Positions 38,057-48,792 of a stretch of 64,000 nt of DNA are shown here, piece by piece; the first letter of the stretch is position 1, and every line of letters starts with the position of its first letter. The position numbers were made by a program, and so were the translations under genes. Origin of the DNA: Firmicutes bacterium AF25-13AC (GTDB lineage: Bacteria > Bacillota > Clostridia > Lachnospirales > Lachnospiraceae); contig QUFP01000004.1 of NCBI GenBank assembly GCA_003478935.1, forward strand, positions 78,217-142,216, in the 5' to 3' direction. Under the pieces are notes generated by a model, which saw nothing but the letters and a program-made list of their open reading frames with translations, was not told the DNA's origin and made no database searches.

Positions 38057-38103
38057 AGTATAGCACAATTTTCATCATGATACAATTCTTTCATGATGAA
38101 AAT
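38057..38103 (-). promoter_or_regulatory. Promoter and palindromic operator of the arabinoside operon
   Basis: On the minus strand TTGTAT (38085-38080) and TATACT (38062-38057) are 17 bases apart. A perfect 13-bp inverted repeat, ATTTTCATCATGA/TCATGATGAAAAT (38068-38080 and 38091-38103, 10-base spacer), overlaps the -35 box and spacer, a typical place for a sugar-responsive repressor or activator. The regulator gene is not in this window. Confidence 0.8.
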
Positions 38104-38210
38104 CACAACTATCTTCTTTCCAAAACGCCAGAAGTATGCTACACTGAAAGCAGTCTTACAAAACAGGCATAGTCAATTCTTTGTCTGGAAATGAAAGGAG
38201 TTTTTTTACC

Positions 38211-39176
38211 ATGTTTCAACAGTTACTTGGGGAGTCTGCCAGCCCCGTCATTGCCTTCATCGGCATACTGGCCGCATTCTTTCTTACGTGCGTGTCACTT
38301 GCAAAAGGCAGCGCTCATCTTCCAAAAGATCAGGGGCGTGAATTTGCCGTAGGAGGCGCACTCTCTGCCGGAAAACCAAGAGGTGCCGGACTTATTTTCG
38401 TCCTTGTTTTTGCTATTACTGCCGTTTTATTCGCACATGTTGATCCAGAGATGATTATCTATCTTCTTCTTTTGATCTGCTGCATGATGACTGGATATCT
38501 TGACGATGCTGCAAAAACCTCATGGGGACGCTTAAAGAAGGGCATTCTTGATTTTCTTGTTGCTCTTTTAGTAACATTTACGTATCTTCATTTTAATGGC
38601 AATCAGATCACTCTTGCACTGACTGGATCTAGCTTTTCTATCCCAGCTCCTGTTTTTGCAATTCTTTCTATCGCGCTGATCTGGATTTCTATTAATGTAA
38701 CCAACTGCGCTGATGGTGTAGATGGTCTGTCTGGAACATTAACGATTATTACGATCATGACCTTCTACTTTGCAAACCAAATTTTGGGACGCACTGGAGA
38801 TTTTGATTATTTAAGCTTACTGTTTGTTGTCTGCCTGCTTGGCTATCTGTGGTTTAATGCTACACCAAGTAAGATGCTTATGGGAGATGCAGGTTCCCGT
38901 GCCATGGGACTTTTCATCGCAATCGCAGCTCTTAAGTGCCATGATCCGTTCCTCTATATTTTAGCTGCACTTGTACTTATCATCGATGGTGGTCTTGGTC
39001 TTGTAAAGCTAACATTAATCAAAACGATTCATGTCCATATTTTAAAGAATGTGCGCACACCAATCCATGATTTTGTCCGCAAGACAAAGGGATGGTCTAA
39101 CACACAGACTGTTTTTCGTTTTGCTATCATTCAGATCATTCTGTCTGTAGCACTTATTTACCTGATTATGTTATAA
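38211..39176 (+). CDS. mraY: MraY-like phospho-N-acetylmuramoyl-pentapeptide transferase
   Basis: 321 residues, about nine membrane helices, starting MFQQLLGESASP behind AAGGAG. Polyprenyl-phosphate transferase motifs are in order: GKPRGAGLIF, the catalytic TGYLDDAAKTSWGR, NCADGVDGLSG and LMGDAGSRAMG. The C-terminal TPIHDFVRKTKGWS matches the MraY H-motif region and separates it from WecA/TagO. It would transfer phospho-MurNAc-pentapeptide to undecaprenyl phosphate, forming lipid I. It stands alone, outside any division/cell-wall cluster, so a second, standard mraY elsewhere is possible. Confidence 0.88.
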   Translation: MFQQLLGESASPVIAFIGILAAFFLTCVSLAKGSAHLPKDQGREFAVGGALSAGKPRGAGLIFVLVFAITAVLFAHVDPEMIIYLLLLICCMMTGYLDDAAKTSWGRLKKGILDFLVALLVTFTYLHFNGNQITLALTGSSFSIPAPVFAILSIALIWISINVTNCADGVDGLSGTLTIITIMTFYFANQILGRTGDFDYLSLLFVVCLLGYLWFNATPSKMLMGDAGSRAMGLFIAIAALKCHDPFLYILAALVLIIDGGLGLVKLTLIKTIHVHILKNVRTPIHDFVRKTKGWSNTQTVFRFAIIQIILSVALIYLIML

Positions 39177-39193
39177 GATTTCTAATAAAATAA

Positions 39194-42253
<3,060 letters not shown>

Positions 42254-42487
42254 TGATAAGATGTGCTGCCCGGTAGGTTACGTTATCCGGTAGGTTATAA
42301 ATGCTACCCGGTAGATCTACGAATGCGGTTCGACGAGTGTTTTGTCGGCCTCTCTTTTCCGCAGGTACCTTTCACGTTACTTATTATCATACGTTACTTT
42401 GAAAGTCCTGCTACAGCGTTCGGCCTTGTAAAAGCAACTCGTCTCACCGCCTAGGTAGATTACGAGTATTTCACTATAATATTAAAA
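42254..42487. other. Noncoding, repeat-like region after lacZ
   Basis: This gap contains CCGGTAGGTTA at about 42280 and 42297 and a related ACCCGGTAGATCTACG at about 42306. TAGGTAGATTACG appears near its end, and CGTTACTT occurs twice in the middle. It looks like degenerate palindromic repeat material. The open frames in it have no supporting signals. Confidence 0.4.
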
Positions 42488-42586
42488 GATACCAGAGTCA
42501 AAAGGGCAGAAATCCGATGCTAGCTCACTTGCAAGCGGATTTCTGATCTCTTGACTCGCAAAAAACATTTTGACCCAGACATCATT
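42488..42586 (+). repeat. Structured dispersed repeat, copy D (deleted form)
   Basis: A 99-bp copy that starts GATACCAGAGTCAAAAGG and ends TTTTGACCCAGACATC. The central two stems of the other copies are missing: the sequence jumps from CAAAAAACAT straight to TTTTGACCC. The remaining outer stem is perfect (GAGTCAA/TTGACTC). Confidence 0.8.
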
Positions 42587-42640
42587 AAAAAAAGACCATA
42601 TCAAAAGAGATGCTATTCCTCTACTGATATGGTCTTTTTT
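42586..42640. terminator. Bidirectional terminator
   Basis: AGACCATATCA pairs with TGATATGGTCT, with an A-run before and TTTTTT after. It lies between lacZ (plus) and panE (minus). Confidence 0.85.
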
Positions 42641-42686
42641 CGTTTAATTATTAAGTAACCTCAAGTAATACTCTTCAAAATCATTT

Positions 42687-43643
42687 TTATTTCGAGTAGG
42701 TTGGTGTCTCGTCTTTTCCTTTATAATCAAACAAACCGTCGTTTTTTTCTTCTAATGCTTTGATCATGTGATAGGTGTATTCATTATATGGGGTTGGAAT
42801 GCCAAGTTCTTTACCCATGCGCATCAGCGCACCGGAAAACATGTCAATCTCTGTATGGCGTTTTGCGTCTAAATCCTGCAGCGTGGAGTAACGAGCGGAT
42901 GGCATGACAGGAGAACCTTTTGCATATGACTCGATTTTGCTAAATTCAATTCCTTTTGCAGCAGCAATTGCTTCTATTTCGCTGCGAAGACCTTCGCTGA
43001 TCGCTTTCATATGAACACTATCGCGATAGCAGCCTACACCCGCACCGAGAATTGCCTGTGGAAGATTGTTGCAGACATTTAGGCGAAACTTGCTCCAGAT
43101 CTCCTCGCGGATATAGTCAGTTACGCGATAGCTTATATCGCTTTTTTCAAAAAGATCGCAGACTGCTTTGACTCGTTCACTTTGAAATGGTGATTTATAC
43201 TCTCCAAAAATAATGCCAATTGTGGACTTGCGATCAAAGTGATAGCCGTCTGGCTCTTTGTGGGATGCCACTTTGATCAAAGCCGGAAGAATATGGGACA
43301 TGCCAATCTTTGCTCCTATTATTTCTTCGCTGTCTACACCATTCATCAGACTCATGACAATCGTGTTATGGCTAGTTGCCTGTTTGATTGTATCTAATGC
43401 GGTCGGCAATGCGCCATATTTTAATGAAACAATTAAAAGATCGATATTGTCTGTTTCCTGAGAGGTCCATACCTCTGGATGATAGGTCACTCCATTTATA
43501 GTACAGCCTGCACTCTTAAGACGTGCGTTTCGTTCTCCCTCTGCGATTACGCCAAGACGAATCTCCCTGCATCCTGAAATTCCTTCTATTACATAGGAGC
43601 CTACCGCTCCTGCTCCTAGAATTGCTACTTTTTTGATTTCCAT
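42687..43643 (-). CDS. panE: Ketopantoate reductase family protein
   Basis: 318 residues starting MEIKKVAILGAGAVGSYVIEG behind AAAGGAG. An NADP-binding GAGAVGS motif is followed by SLKYGALPTALDTI, MNGVDSEE and a C-terminal ApbA domain (EEIWSKFRLNVCNNLPQAILGAGVGCYRDS, then PSARYSTLQDLDAKRHTEIDMFSGALMRMG). The Lys and Glu of the catalytic set fall in WSKF and HTEID. It would reduce 2-dehydropantoate to pantoate for coenzyme A, though relatives of this length act on other 2-oxo acids. No other pantothenate gene is near. Confidence 0.85.
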   Translation of the reverse strand: MEIKKVAILGAGAVGSYVIEGISGCREIRLGVIAEGERNARLKSAGCTINGVTYHPEVWTSQETDNIDLLIVSLKYGALPTALDTIKQATSHNTIVMSLMNGVDSEEIIGAKIGMSHILPALIKVASHKEPDGYHFDRKSTIGIIFGEYKSPFQSERVKAVCDLFEKSDISYRVTDYIREEIWSKFRLNVCNNLPQAILGAGVGCYRDSVHMKAISEGLRSEIEAIAAAKGIEFSKIESYAKGSPVMPSARYSTLQDLDAKRHTEIDMFSGALMRMGKELGIPTPYNEYTYHMIKALEEKNDGLFDYKGKDETPTYSK

Positions 43644-43665
43644 AGTTTTTCTCCTTTGCTATCTA

Positions 43666-43941
43666 TTACTCTTCCAGCATTACTTTACAATCTTTAATCT
43701 GGCAAGCAATTCCATATTTAAGAATCCGCTTTACCCCCGCCTGATACAATGTTTCTGTGTAATTTTTTTCATCTATCTGCTTTAAAGCTGCCTTACAGTC
43801 ACTTTCCATTGACTTTCCTTCTTCAGTATACTTCACTTCAATTACCTGTCTTATCACATCAGTCTTGTCCACATAGTAATATCCTTCTGTTCTGATCTTT
43901 TTGAAATTTTCAATTCCAATCGGAAGCTTTAACTGTGCCAT
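43666..43941 (-). pseudogene. Internally deleted AAA-ATPase/PD-(D/E)XK protein remnant
   Basis: 91 residues. The first 32 (LPIGIENFKKIRTEGYYYVDKTDVIRQ) match the start of the widespread AAA-ATPase-like DUF1703 family, and the rest (VIEVKYTEEGKSMESDCKAALKQIDEKNYTETLYQAGVKRILKYGIA) matches its C-terminal nuclease-like domain. The normal protein is over 500 residues, so several hundred central residues, including the ATPase core, are absent with no frame break. The start keeps a good binding site (AAAGGAG). This is a relic by internal deletion. Confidence 0.85.
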
Positions 43942-44030
43942 TTAAATCTCCTTTCGATAATTCACTGCCATAATATGTTATGTATATGATACCATGGAAC
44001 TAATTTTGTTACAAGTTTCTTTTTATATAG

Positions 44031-44073
44031 TAAAACCGCCATGCAATCAGCTTTTACACTTATCGCACGGCGG
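44031..44073 (-). terminator. Intrinsic terminator closing the repeat-rich transcript
   Basis: On the minus strand CCGCCGTGC pairs with GCATGGCGG (one G-U) and TTTTACT follows. It lies 320 bases downstream of the inositol-phosphatase-family stop. Confidence 0.75.
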
Positions 44074-44104
44074 CTTTCTCTTTAGTATCTTTGCAATCTT
44101 TTCT

Positions 44105-44322
44105 CTTTTGTAATCTAGGGCAGTCTTTTGTATATTTGTATTACTTTTCTTTTGAAGGCATCCACTTTTGTACTTTTAGAAAACTCTTTTCTTTGGTACA
44201 TTGTAAATCATCTTTTGTAAAAGCTATCCTTTGTACTTCAGAATTTTATCTTTTGTAAAAATCATCTTTCGTACAGGTTGTCTTTTGTAGGGTGATCCTG
44301 TATGGTTTCGTCATCTTTTGTA
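44105..44322 (-). repeat. Array of TACAAAAG motifs in the 3' region
   Basis: CTTTTGTA (TACAAAAG on the minus strand) occurs exactly at 44105, 44125, 44165, 44212, 44250, 44282 and 44315, and with one mismatch at 44149, 44191, 44228 and 44266. Spacing is 16-33 bases. It lies between the stop of the minus-strand gene at 44394 and the terminator at 44031-44073. Confidence 0.75.
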
Positions 44323-44393
44323 TCTTGCTGCCCTGTTTCGTCAAAAGGTGATTCCTTTCGACAAAATTATCATAGCACACTTTTTACACTTTG

Positions 44394-45179
44394 TCATTGA
44401 ATTCGTCGTTCAATCAGCAACTTTTTTATATCTTCTTCGATATAACCATTTCCCGCTATAATGTCAGACGGTGCCATAGCGTTTGCACTGCTTCCTTTTA
44501 TATCAATCACTCGTCCGCCTGCTTCCTCGACAATAATTTTTCCTGCTGCAAAATCCCATGGCTTTAAATTTCGCTCAAAGTATGCCTCGACGCGTCCACA
44601 GGCAACATATGCCAGATCAACGGATGCTGCTCCCATACGGCGAATATCCACACAGTGCTCATAAATACAGCGGATTGCATTAAAATTTTCCTCGGTGAGA
44701 TCACGGTGATATGGGCTTGTTCCAACGGCAACAAGACTATCCTCTAATTTCCGTGTGTCACTTACATGAATCGGCTTTCCATTGCAGAACGCGCCTTTTC
44801 CCTTCTGTGCCCAGAAAATTTCATCAAGAAATGGCTGATAGATCACGCCGAGTGTCACCTGCCCCTGTTCACACAACCCTAGGGACAATGCACTATCCTT
44901 AAAGTCATGAATCAGATTTGTCGTTCCGTCTACTGGATCTAGAATCCAAACTGCACCGTTAAAATCTATGTCGCTGTTATCCTTTTCCTCGCCCATGAAC
45001 TGTACATCCGGCCATCGTTTTGACAGCTCGTTTCTCATATATTCCTGCACACGGATATCTACCTGCGTAACAAAATCTGCACGTCCCTTCACAGTTACAT
45101 GCTCTGCCTCTGTGTGATTTAAAAACATCGGCTTTACGCTTTTTACTAGTTCAATGAGTTCGTTTATATCAATCTGCAT
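44394..45179 (-). CDS. Inositol monophosphatase family protein
   Basis: 261 residues. Metal-binding motifs are in order: EY/MGEEK (Glu ligand), ILDPVDGTTNLIHDF (about residues 80-94) and the C-terminal KPWDFAAGKIIVEEAGG. The family removes phosphate from inositol phosphate or related substrates such as PAP. The substrate is not decided by sequence alone, so suhB is not assigned. The gene has its own start site (AAGGACA upstream) and an unusual 3' region of about 320 bases holding the TACAAAAG array before a strong terminator. Confidence 0.92.
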   Translation of the reverse strand: MQIDINELIELVKSVKPMFLNHTEAEHVTVKGRADFVTQVDIRVQEYMRNELSKRWPDVQFMGEEKDNSDIDFNGAVWILDPVDGTTNLIHDFKDSALSLGLCEQGQVTLGVIYQPFLDEIFWAQKGKGAFCNGKPIHVSDTRKLEDSLVAVGTSPYHRDLTEENFNAIRCIYEHCVDIRRMGAASVDLAYVACGRVEAYFERNLKPWDFAAGKIIVEEAGGRVIDIKGSSANAMAPSDIIAGNGYIEEDIKKLLIERRIQ

Positions 45180-45340
45180 CTTTTAGTCTGTCCTTTCTTA
45201 TTTAATTACTTCCTGTTACTTTTTATCAGTTTGCTGTCTTTTATTTCCTGCTCTTATATTGATGCTGCGCGTTTATTTTGTCACTTTTCGGGAGATTCTA
45301 AATTGTAACTATTTTACACTTCTACGAAAGGATTCCACCT

Positions 45341-45901
45341 ATGAGACACAATTTTATCCGCTGCGGCCTTACCGGCCTTTTCATTGAAATCTTCTTCACC
45401 GGAATGGGTGCTCTTTTTGCTCACGACTACAGCATGACTGGTCACTCTTCTATTATAATGTTTCCCATTTATGGATCTGCTGCTTTCATTGAACCTATCT
45501 GGCGCCGGCTTTGCAACAAGCCAATCGTGCTGCGCGGTCTAATTTACACCATTTGTATATATGCTGTGGAATATACATCTGGCCTGCTTCTTCGCACACT
45601 CGGCATCTGCCCGTGGGATTACACTGGTGATCCTACAAATATAAATGGACTGATACGCCTTGACTTTGCACCATTTTGGTTTGTCGCAGGACTTATCTTT
45701 GAGCGAATTATTATTTTAAATGACCTTAAATCTAAGCCACTTTCCTCTCACAAAACGAATTGTAAAGATAACGCCTCTTACTCCCCAGTCTGCGAACATT
45801 CCGTACCAAACACCAATCGGACCTGTCTTTACGACACGCATCAAAAAGATAGAAAGTGCTACACGGCACAGCCACATCGTCAATGTCGCAGTAATCATTG
45901 A
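45341..45901 (+). CDS. Putative ABC-type permease (PF06541-like) membrane protein
   Basis: The first 127 or so residues carry four or five membrane helices and the family signature VEYTSGLLLRTLGICPWDYTG. After FERIIILND the open frame continues for about 60 polar residues that overlap the MATE gene on the other strand and look noncoding. One missing base in TTATTTTAAATGA would give a natural stop near 45721, just before the MATE stop, so the true protein is probably about 127 residues. The function of this family is unknown. Confidence 0.7.
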   Translation: MRHNFIRCGLTGLFIEIFFTGMGALFAHDYSMTGHSSIIMFPIYGSAAFIEPIWRRLCNKPIVLRGLIYTICIYAVEYTSGLLLRTLGICPWDYTGDPTNINGLIRLDFAPFWFVAGLIFERIIILNDLKSKPLSSHKTNCKDNASYSPVCEHSVPNTNRTCLYDTHQKDRKCYTAQPHRQCRSNH

Positions 45902-47087
45902 AAATCGCACATCACCTGCTGCGCGAAGACCGTTTGGCGGTGTAAACGAAGGTACCCAAAGAAGAGGCTTTACAATCGTAATGGCAAGAATCATCTGCAT
46001 ACAAAGCGCGGTACTCTCTTCACTCATGCCTGCCAGTACAGTAACCGGCCGCGCCGCAATATACACAAGAATACAGCTTATAATCATCGCAATCTCTGCA
46101 TAACCGGCAAGCTTCACTATGTAATATTTTGCCTCTTCCTGCCGTCCTGCACCAATGCTTTGGCCAACAACTGTCATTAATCCAATACCTATTCCGACTG
46201 CTGCCATTCCATTTACATTTCGAAATGATTGTCATCGCCTGTGCTGCGATTGCTGCTGTTCCAAGTGATGATACTGTAGATTGAATTGCAAGTTTTCCAA
46301 ACTGGAACATTCCATTTTCTATACCTGACGGAACACCGATTGCAAGAATCTTCACTATCAGATTCAAGTCTGGGCGAATAGAAAAATAATTCTTAAGCTG
46401 AATTGCATAGCCTGGCTTTCTCAGTGCGTAGAAAACAACAAACGCACACAATGCTCGTGAAATCAATGTGGAAATGGCTGCTCCTGCTGCGCCCATCTGT
46501 AAAACAAAAATAAACAATGTATTTCCAACAATATTAGCTACATTTGCGATCAGTGCTGTTTTCATTGTAAACTTAGAATTTCCGCATGCACGATAAAATG
46601 CTGCGCCTGCCTGAAACAATGCTATAAACGGATATGAAAGCGCCGTAATCAGAAAATACATCTGAGCGTTAGTCATAACAGCTTCTTCGACACTTCCGAA
46701 TATCAAATGAAGCAGCGGCTTTCGAAAGCCAACGCCAATAATCATAATAGCAGATGAAATCACTACTACGGTAAGCACAATCTGTTTGGCAGCATCATTA
46801 CAGCCTTTTTCATCTTTTCGTCCCAAATACTGTGAGCAGATGATTGCCGCACCTGCTGCCATCGCTGCGAATACCTGAAGTACCAGGTTGTTTATCGAAT
46901 CAACAAGCGAAACAGCTGAAATCGCCTCTGCTCCGACACGGCTGACCATAAGTGTATCAACCATTCCCATCAAAGAGTTTAACATCTGCTCAATAATTAA
47001 GGGAATCAGCAGCATCCACAGCGCACGCCGCGGAAACAGCAAATTCCCATAATCAATCTTACTCTTATCGTAAAAAATATTTTTCAT
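45716..47087 (-). CDS. MATE-family efflux transporter, frameshifted
   Basis: Restoring the frame gives about 456 residues and twelve membrane helices. Typical MATE features include PLIIEQMLNSLMGMVDTLMVSRVGAEAISAVSLVDS near the start and NVNGMAAVGIGIGLMTVVGQSIGAGRQEEAK at the break. The break near 46221 is an extra base (TCGAAATGT for TCGAATGT), unlike the deletions elsewhere. MATE proteins expel drugs or other compounds using Na+ or H+ gradients. The real C-terminus is KWLRFKVI at 45716. Confidence 0.9.
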
Positions 47088-47246
47088 ACTGTTATCTGCC
47101 TCCTGTGGTTATCAAATTTATCGTAACACCACAAAGCAGAAATTACAAGTTAGTTTTGTATTTAAAATCCATCTTTCAAGGATTATACAAACTTTTTGCA
47201 AAATATACATCCTATTTTATACAGCACTGCTGTGCGCCAAGAAAAT

Positions 47247-47528
47247 TCAGCCAACCTCTCTTTGAAGGATCTCTGTCAGCGCATTCTGGCTGCTTGTATG
47301 ACAGCGCACGATATTAGCATTACATTTTTCTGCCTCTGTCACAGCGCAGTGAACCATTTTGTGAGAAACAGTATTGGTAAATAAAATCAGCAGATCAGGG
47401 CTTCCAATCTGACCACTCAAATTTGCAGACATCTGCGTAAACACCTTTGCCTTACATTTGAAATCCTTACAAATTTTCTTATACTGACTTACCATGCGGT
47501 CATGACCACCAACAATAACAACACTCAT
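47247..47528 (-). CDS. DUF2325 domain protein
   Basis: 93 residues starting MSVVIVGGHDRMVSQYKKICKDF behind AAAGGAG. The protein is a small Rossmann-like alpha/beta domain with VIVGGHDRM, DLLILFTNTVSHKMV and a Cys at CNANIVRCHTSS. The family is common in Firmicutes near metal or redox genes but has no known reaction. A hypothetical longer start at 47591 is not favoured. It precedes the MATE gene by about 160 bases on the same strand. Confidence 0.85.
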   Translation of the reverse strand: MSVVIVGGHDRMVSQYKKICKDFKCKAKVFTQMSANLSGQIGSPDLLILFTNTVSHKMVHCAVTEAEKCNANIVRCHTSSQNALTEILQREVG

Positions 47529-47713
47529 TAAAATACTCCTTTCAAGATGCAAAATTTTCTGATACAAACGATAAACTCTATTAATACCCAATAGCCTGCT
47601 TTTCTTATATGTTAGCTGTTTCTAACTTGTGTTAAGTTTACCTTATTTTATTGTAAGCGTCAATGCTGTTATTGAGTTTTTTTCTCATTTTAATCCTGTT
47701 GCTTTCGTTATTT

Positions 47714-47750
47714 TAAACCTATTGACATGGTAGGTTTATGGTGCTATAAT
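47714..47750 (+). promoter_or_regulatory. Consensus promoter of cysK with overlapping palindrome
   Basis: TTGACA (47722-47727) and TATAAT (47745-47750) are 17 bases apart. An inverted repeat TAAACCTA/TAGGTTTA (47714-47721 and 47731-47738, 9-base spacer) flanks the -35 box, a layout like an operator for an Rrf2/CymR-type cysteine regulator (inference). Confidence 0.82.
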
Positions 47751-47790
47751 CCCCGTAAATAAAATATGTCCATAAAAGGAGGATACTGCC

Positions 47791-48717
47791 ATGATTTACA
47801 CATCTGCTGACCAGCTTATCGGAAAGACCCCTCTGCTGGAACTAACTCACATTGAAAAGGAACTCGGCCTGCAGGCCAGACTGCTCGCTAAGCTTGAGTA
47901 TTTTAACCCAGCCGGATCTGTAAAAGATCGTGTTGCTAAGGCTATGCTTGATGATGCTGAAGCGAAGGGAATTTTAAAGCCAGATACTGTAATCATTGAG
48001 CCAACTTCCGGAAACACTGGAATCGGGTTAGCAAGTGTTGCTGCCGCCAGAGGATATCATCTGATTATTGTTATGCCTGATACGATGTCCATTGAGCGCC
48101 GCCAGTTAATGAAAGCATACGGTGCAGAGCTTGTGTTAAGCGATGGCTCAAAGGGTATGCCTGGTGCGATCGAAAAAGCTAATGAACTTGCAAAGCTCTA
48201 TCCAAACAGCTTCATTGCAGGCCAGTTTGTTAATCCAGCAAACCCAAAAGCTCATTTTGAGACAACTGGTCCAGAAATTTATGAAGATACCGAAGGCAAT
48301 GTTGATGTATTTGTTGCCGGTGTCGGCACAGGCGGTACAATCACAGGTGTTGGTCAGTACTTAAAGTCCAAGAAACCATCCGTAAAAATCGTTGCTGTTG
48401 AGCCAGCATCATCAGCAGTCCTGTCTACTGGAAATGCAGGTCCTCATAAAATTCAGGGTATTGGCGCCGGCTTTATTCCAGAGGTGCTTGACACTTCCAT
48501 TTATAATGAAATCATTGCTGTATCTAATGATGATGCCTTTACAACTGGAAAGAGCCTCGGAAAGAAGGAAGGCATTCTTACTGGCATCTCCTCCGGTGCT
48601 GCTTTGTGGGCAGCTATTGAGATTGCAAAACGTCCTGAGTCAAAGGGCAAGACAATCGTCGTGCTACTTCCTGACACTGGTGATCGTTATCTTTCAACTC
48701 CACTTTTTGCTGACTAA
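47791..48717 (+). CDS. cysK: Cysteine synthase A
   Basis: 308 residues. The PLP lysine is in the motif [16 protein letters not shown] (near residue 46). The substrate loop [11 protein letters not shown] and the glycine-rich phosphate cup [10 protein letters not shown] (near residue 180) are intact. It makes cysteine from O-acetylserine and sulfide. A perfect sigma-A promoter and a palindrome lie just upstream, GGAGG precedes the ATG, and a hairpin follows. It is monocistronic. Confidence 0.96.
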   Translation: MIYTSADQLIGKTPLLELTHIEKELGLQARLLAKLEYFNPAGSVKDRVAKAMLDDAEAKGILKPDTVIIEPTSGNTGIGLASVAAARGYHLIIVMPDTMSIERRQLMKAYGAELVLSDGSKGMPGAIEKANELAKLYPNSFIAGQFVNPANPKAHFETTGPEIYEDTEGNVDVFVAGVGTGGTITGVGQYLKSKKPSVKIVAVEPASSAVLSTGNAGPHKIQGIGAGFIPEVLDTSIYNEIIAVSNDDAFTTGKSLGKKEGILTGISSGAALWAAIEIAKRPESKGKTIVVLLPDTGDRYLSTPLFAD

Positions 48718-48718
48718 A

Positions 48719-48757
48719 AAAGTCCGCCGCACCTGCATAACAGGTACGGCGAACTTT
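48719..48757 (+). terminator. cysK terminator
   Basis: AAGTCCGCCGCACCTG and CAGGTACGGCGAACTT form an imperfect stem followed by TTCTTTT. It starts 2 bases after the stop codon. Confidence 0.85.
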
Positions 48758-48792
48758 TCTTTTATAAGGAAGATTTACTATTAAAAGCTATT

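Noticed and set aside
42263..42454. Open frame of 63 codons after lacZ
   Set aside because: It lies in repeat-like noncoding sequence, has no RBS and no protein-like features.
44105..44322. Possible CRISPR array
   Set aside because: Units are 8 bases with irregular 16-33-base spacing and no long identical repeats, spacers or cas genes.
45722..45901. C-terminal extension of the PF06541-like protein
   Set aside because: The sequence is polar, unlike the family, and lies antisense to the MATE C-terminus.
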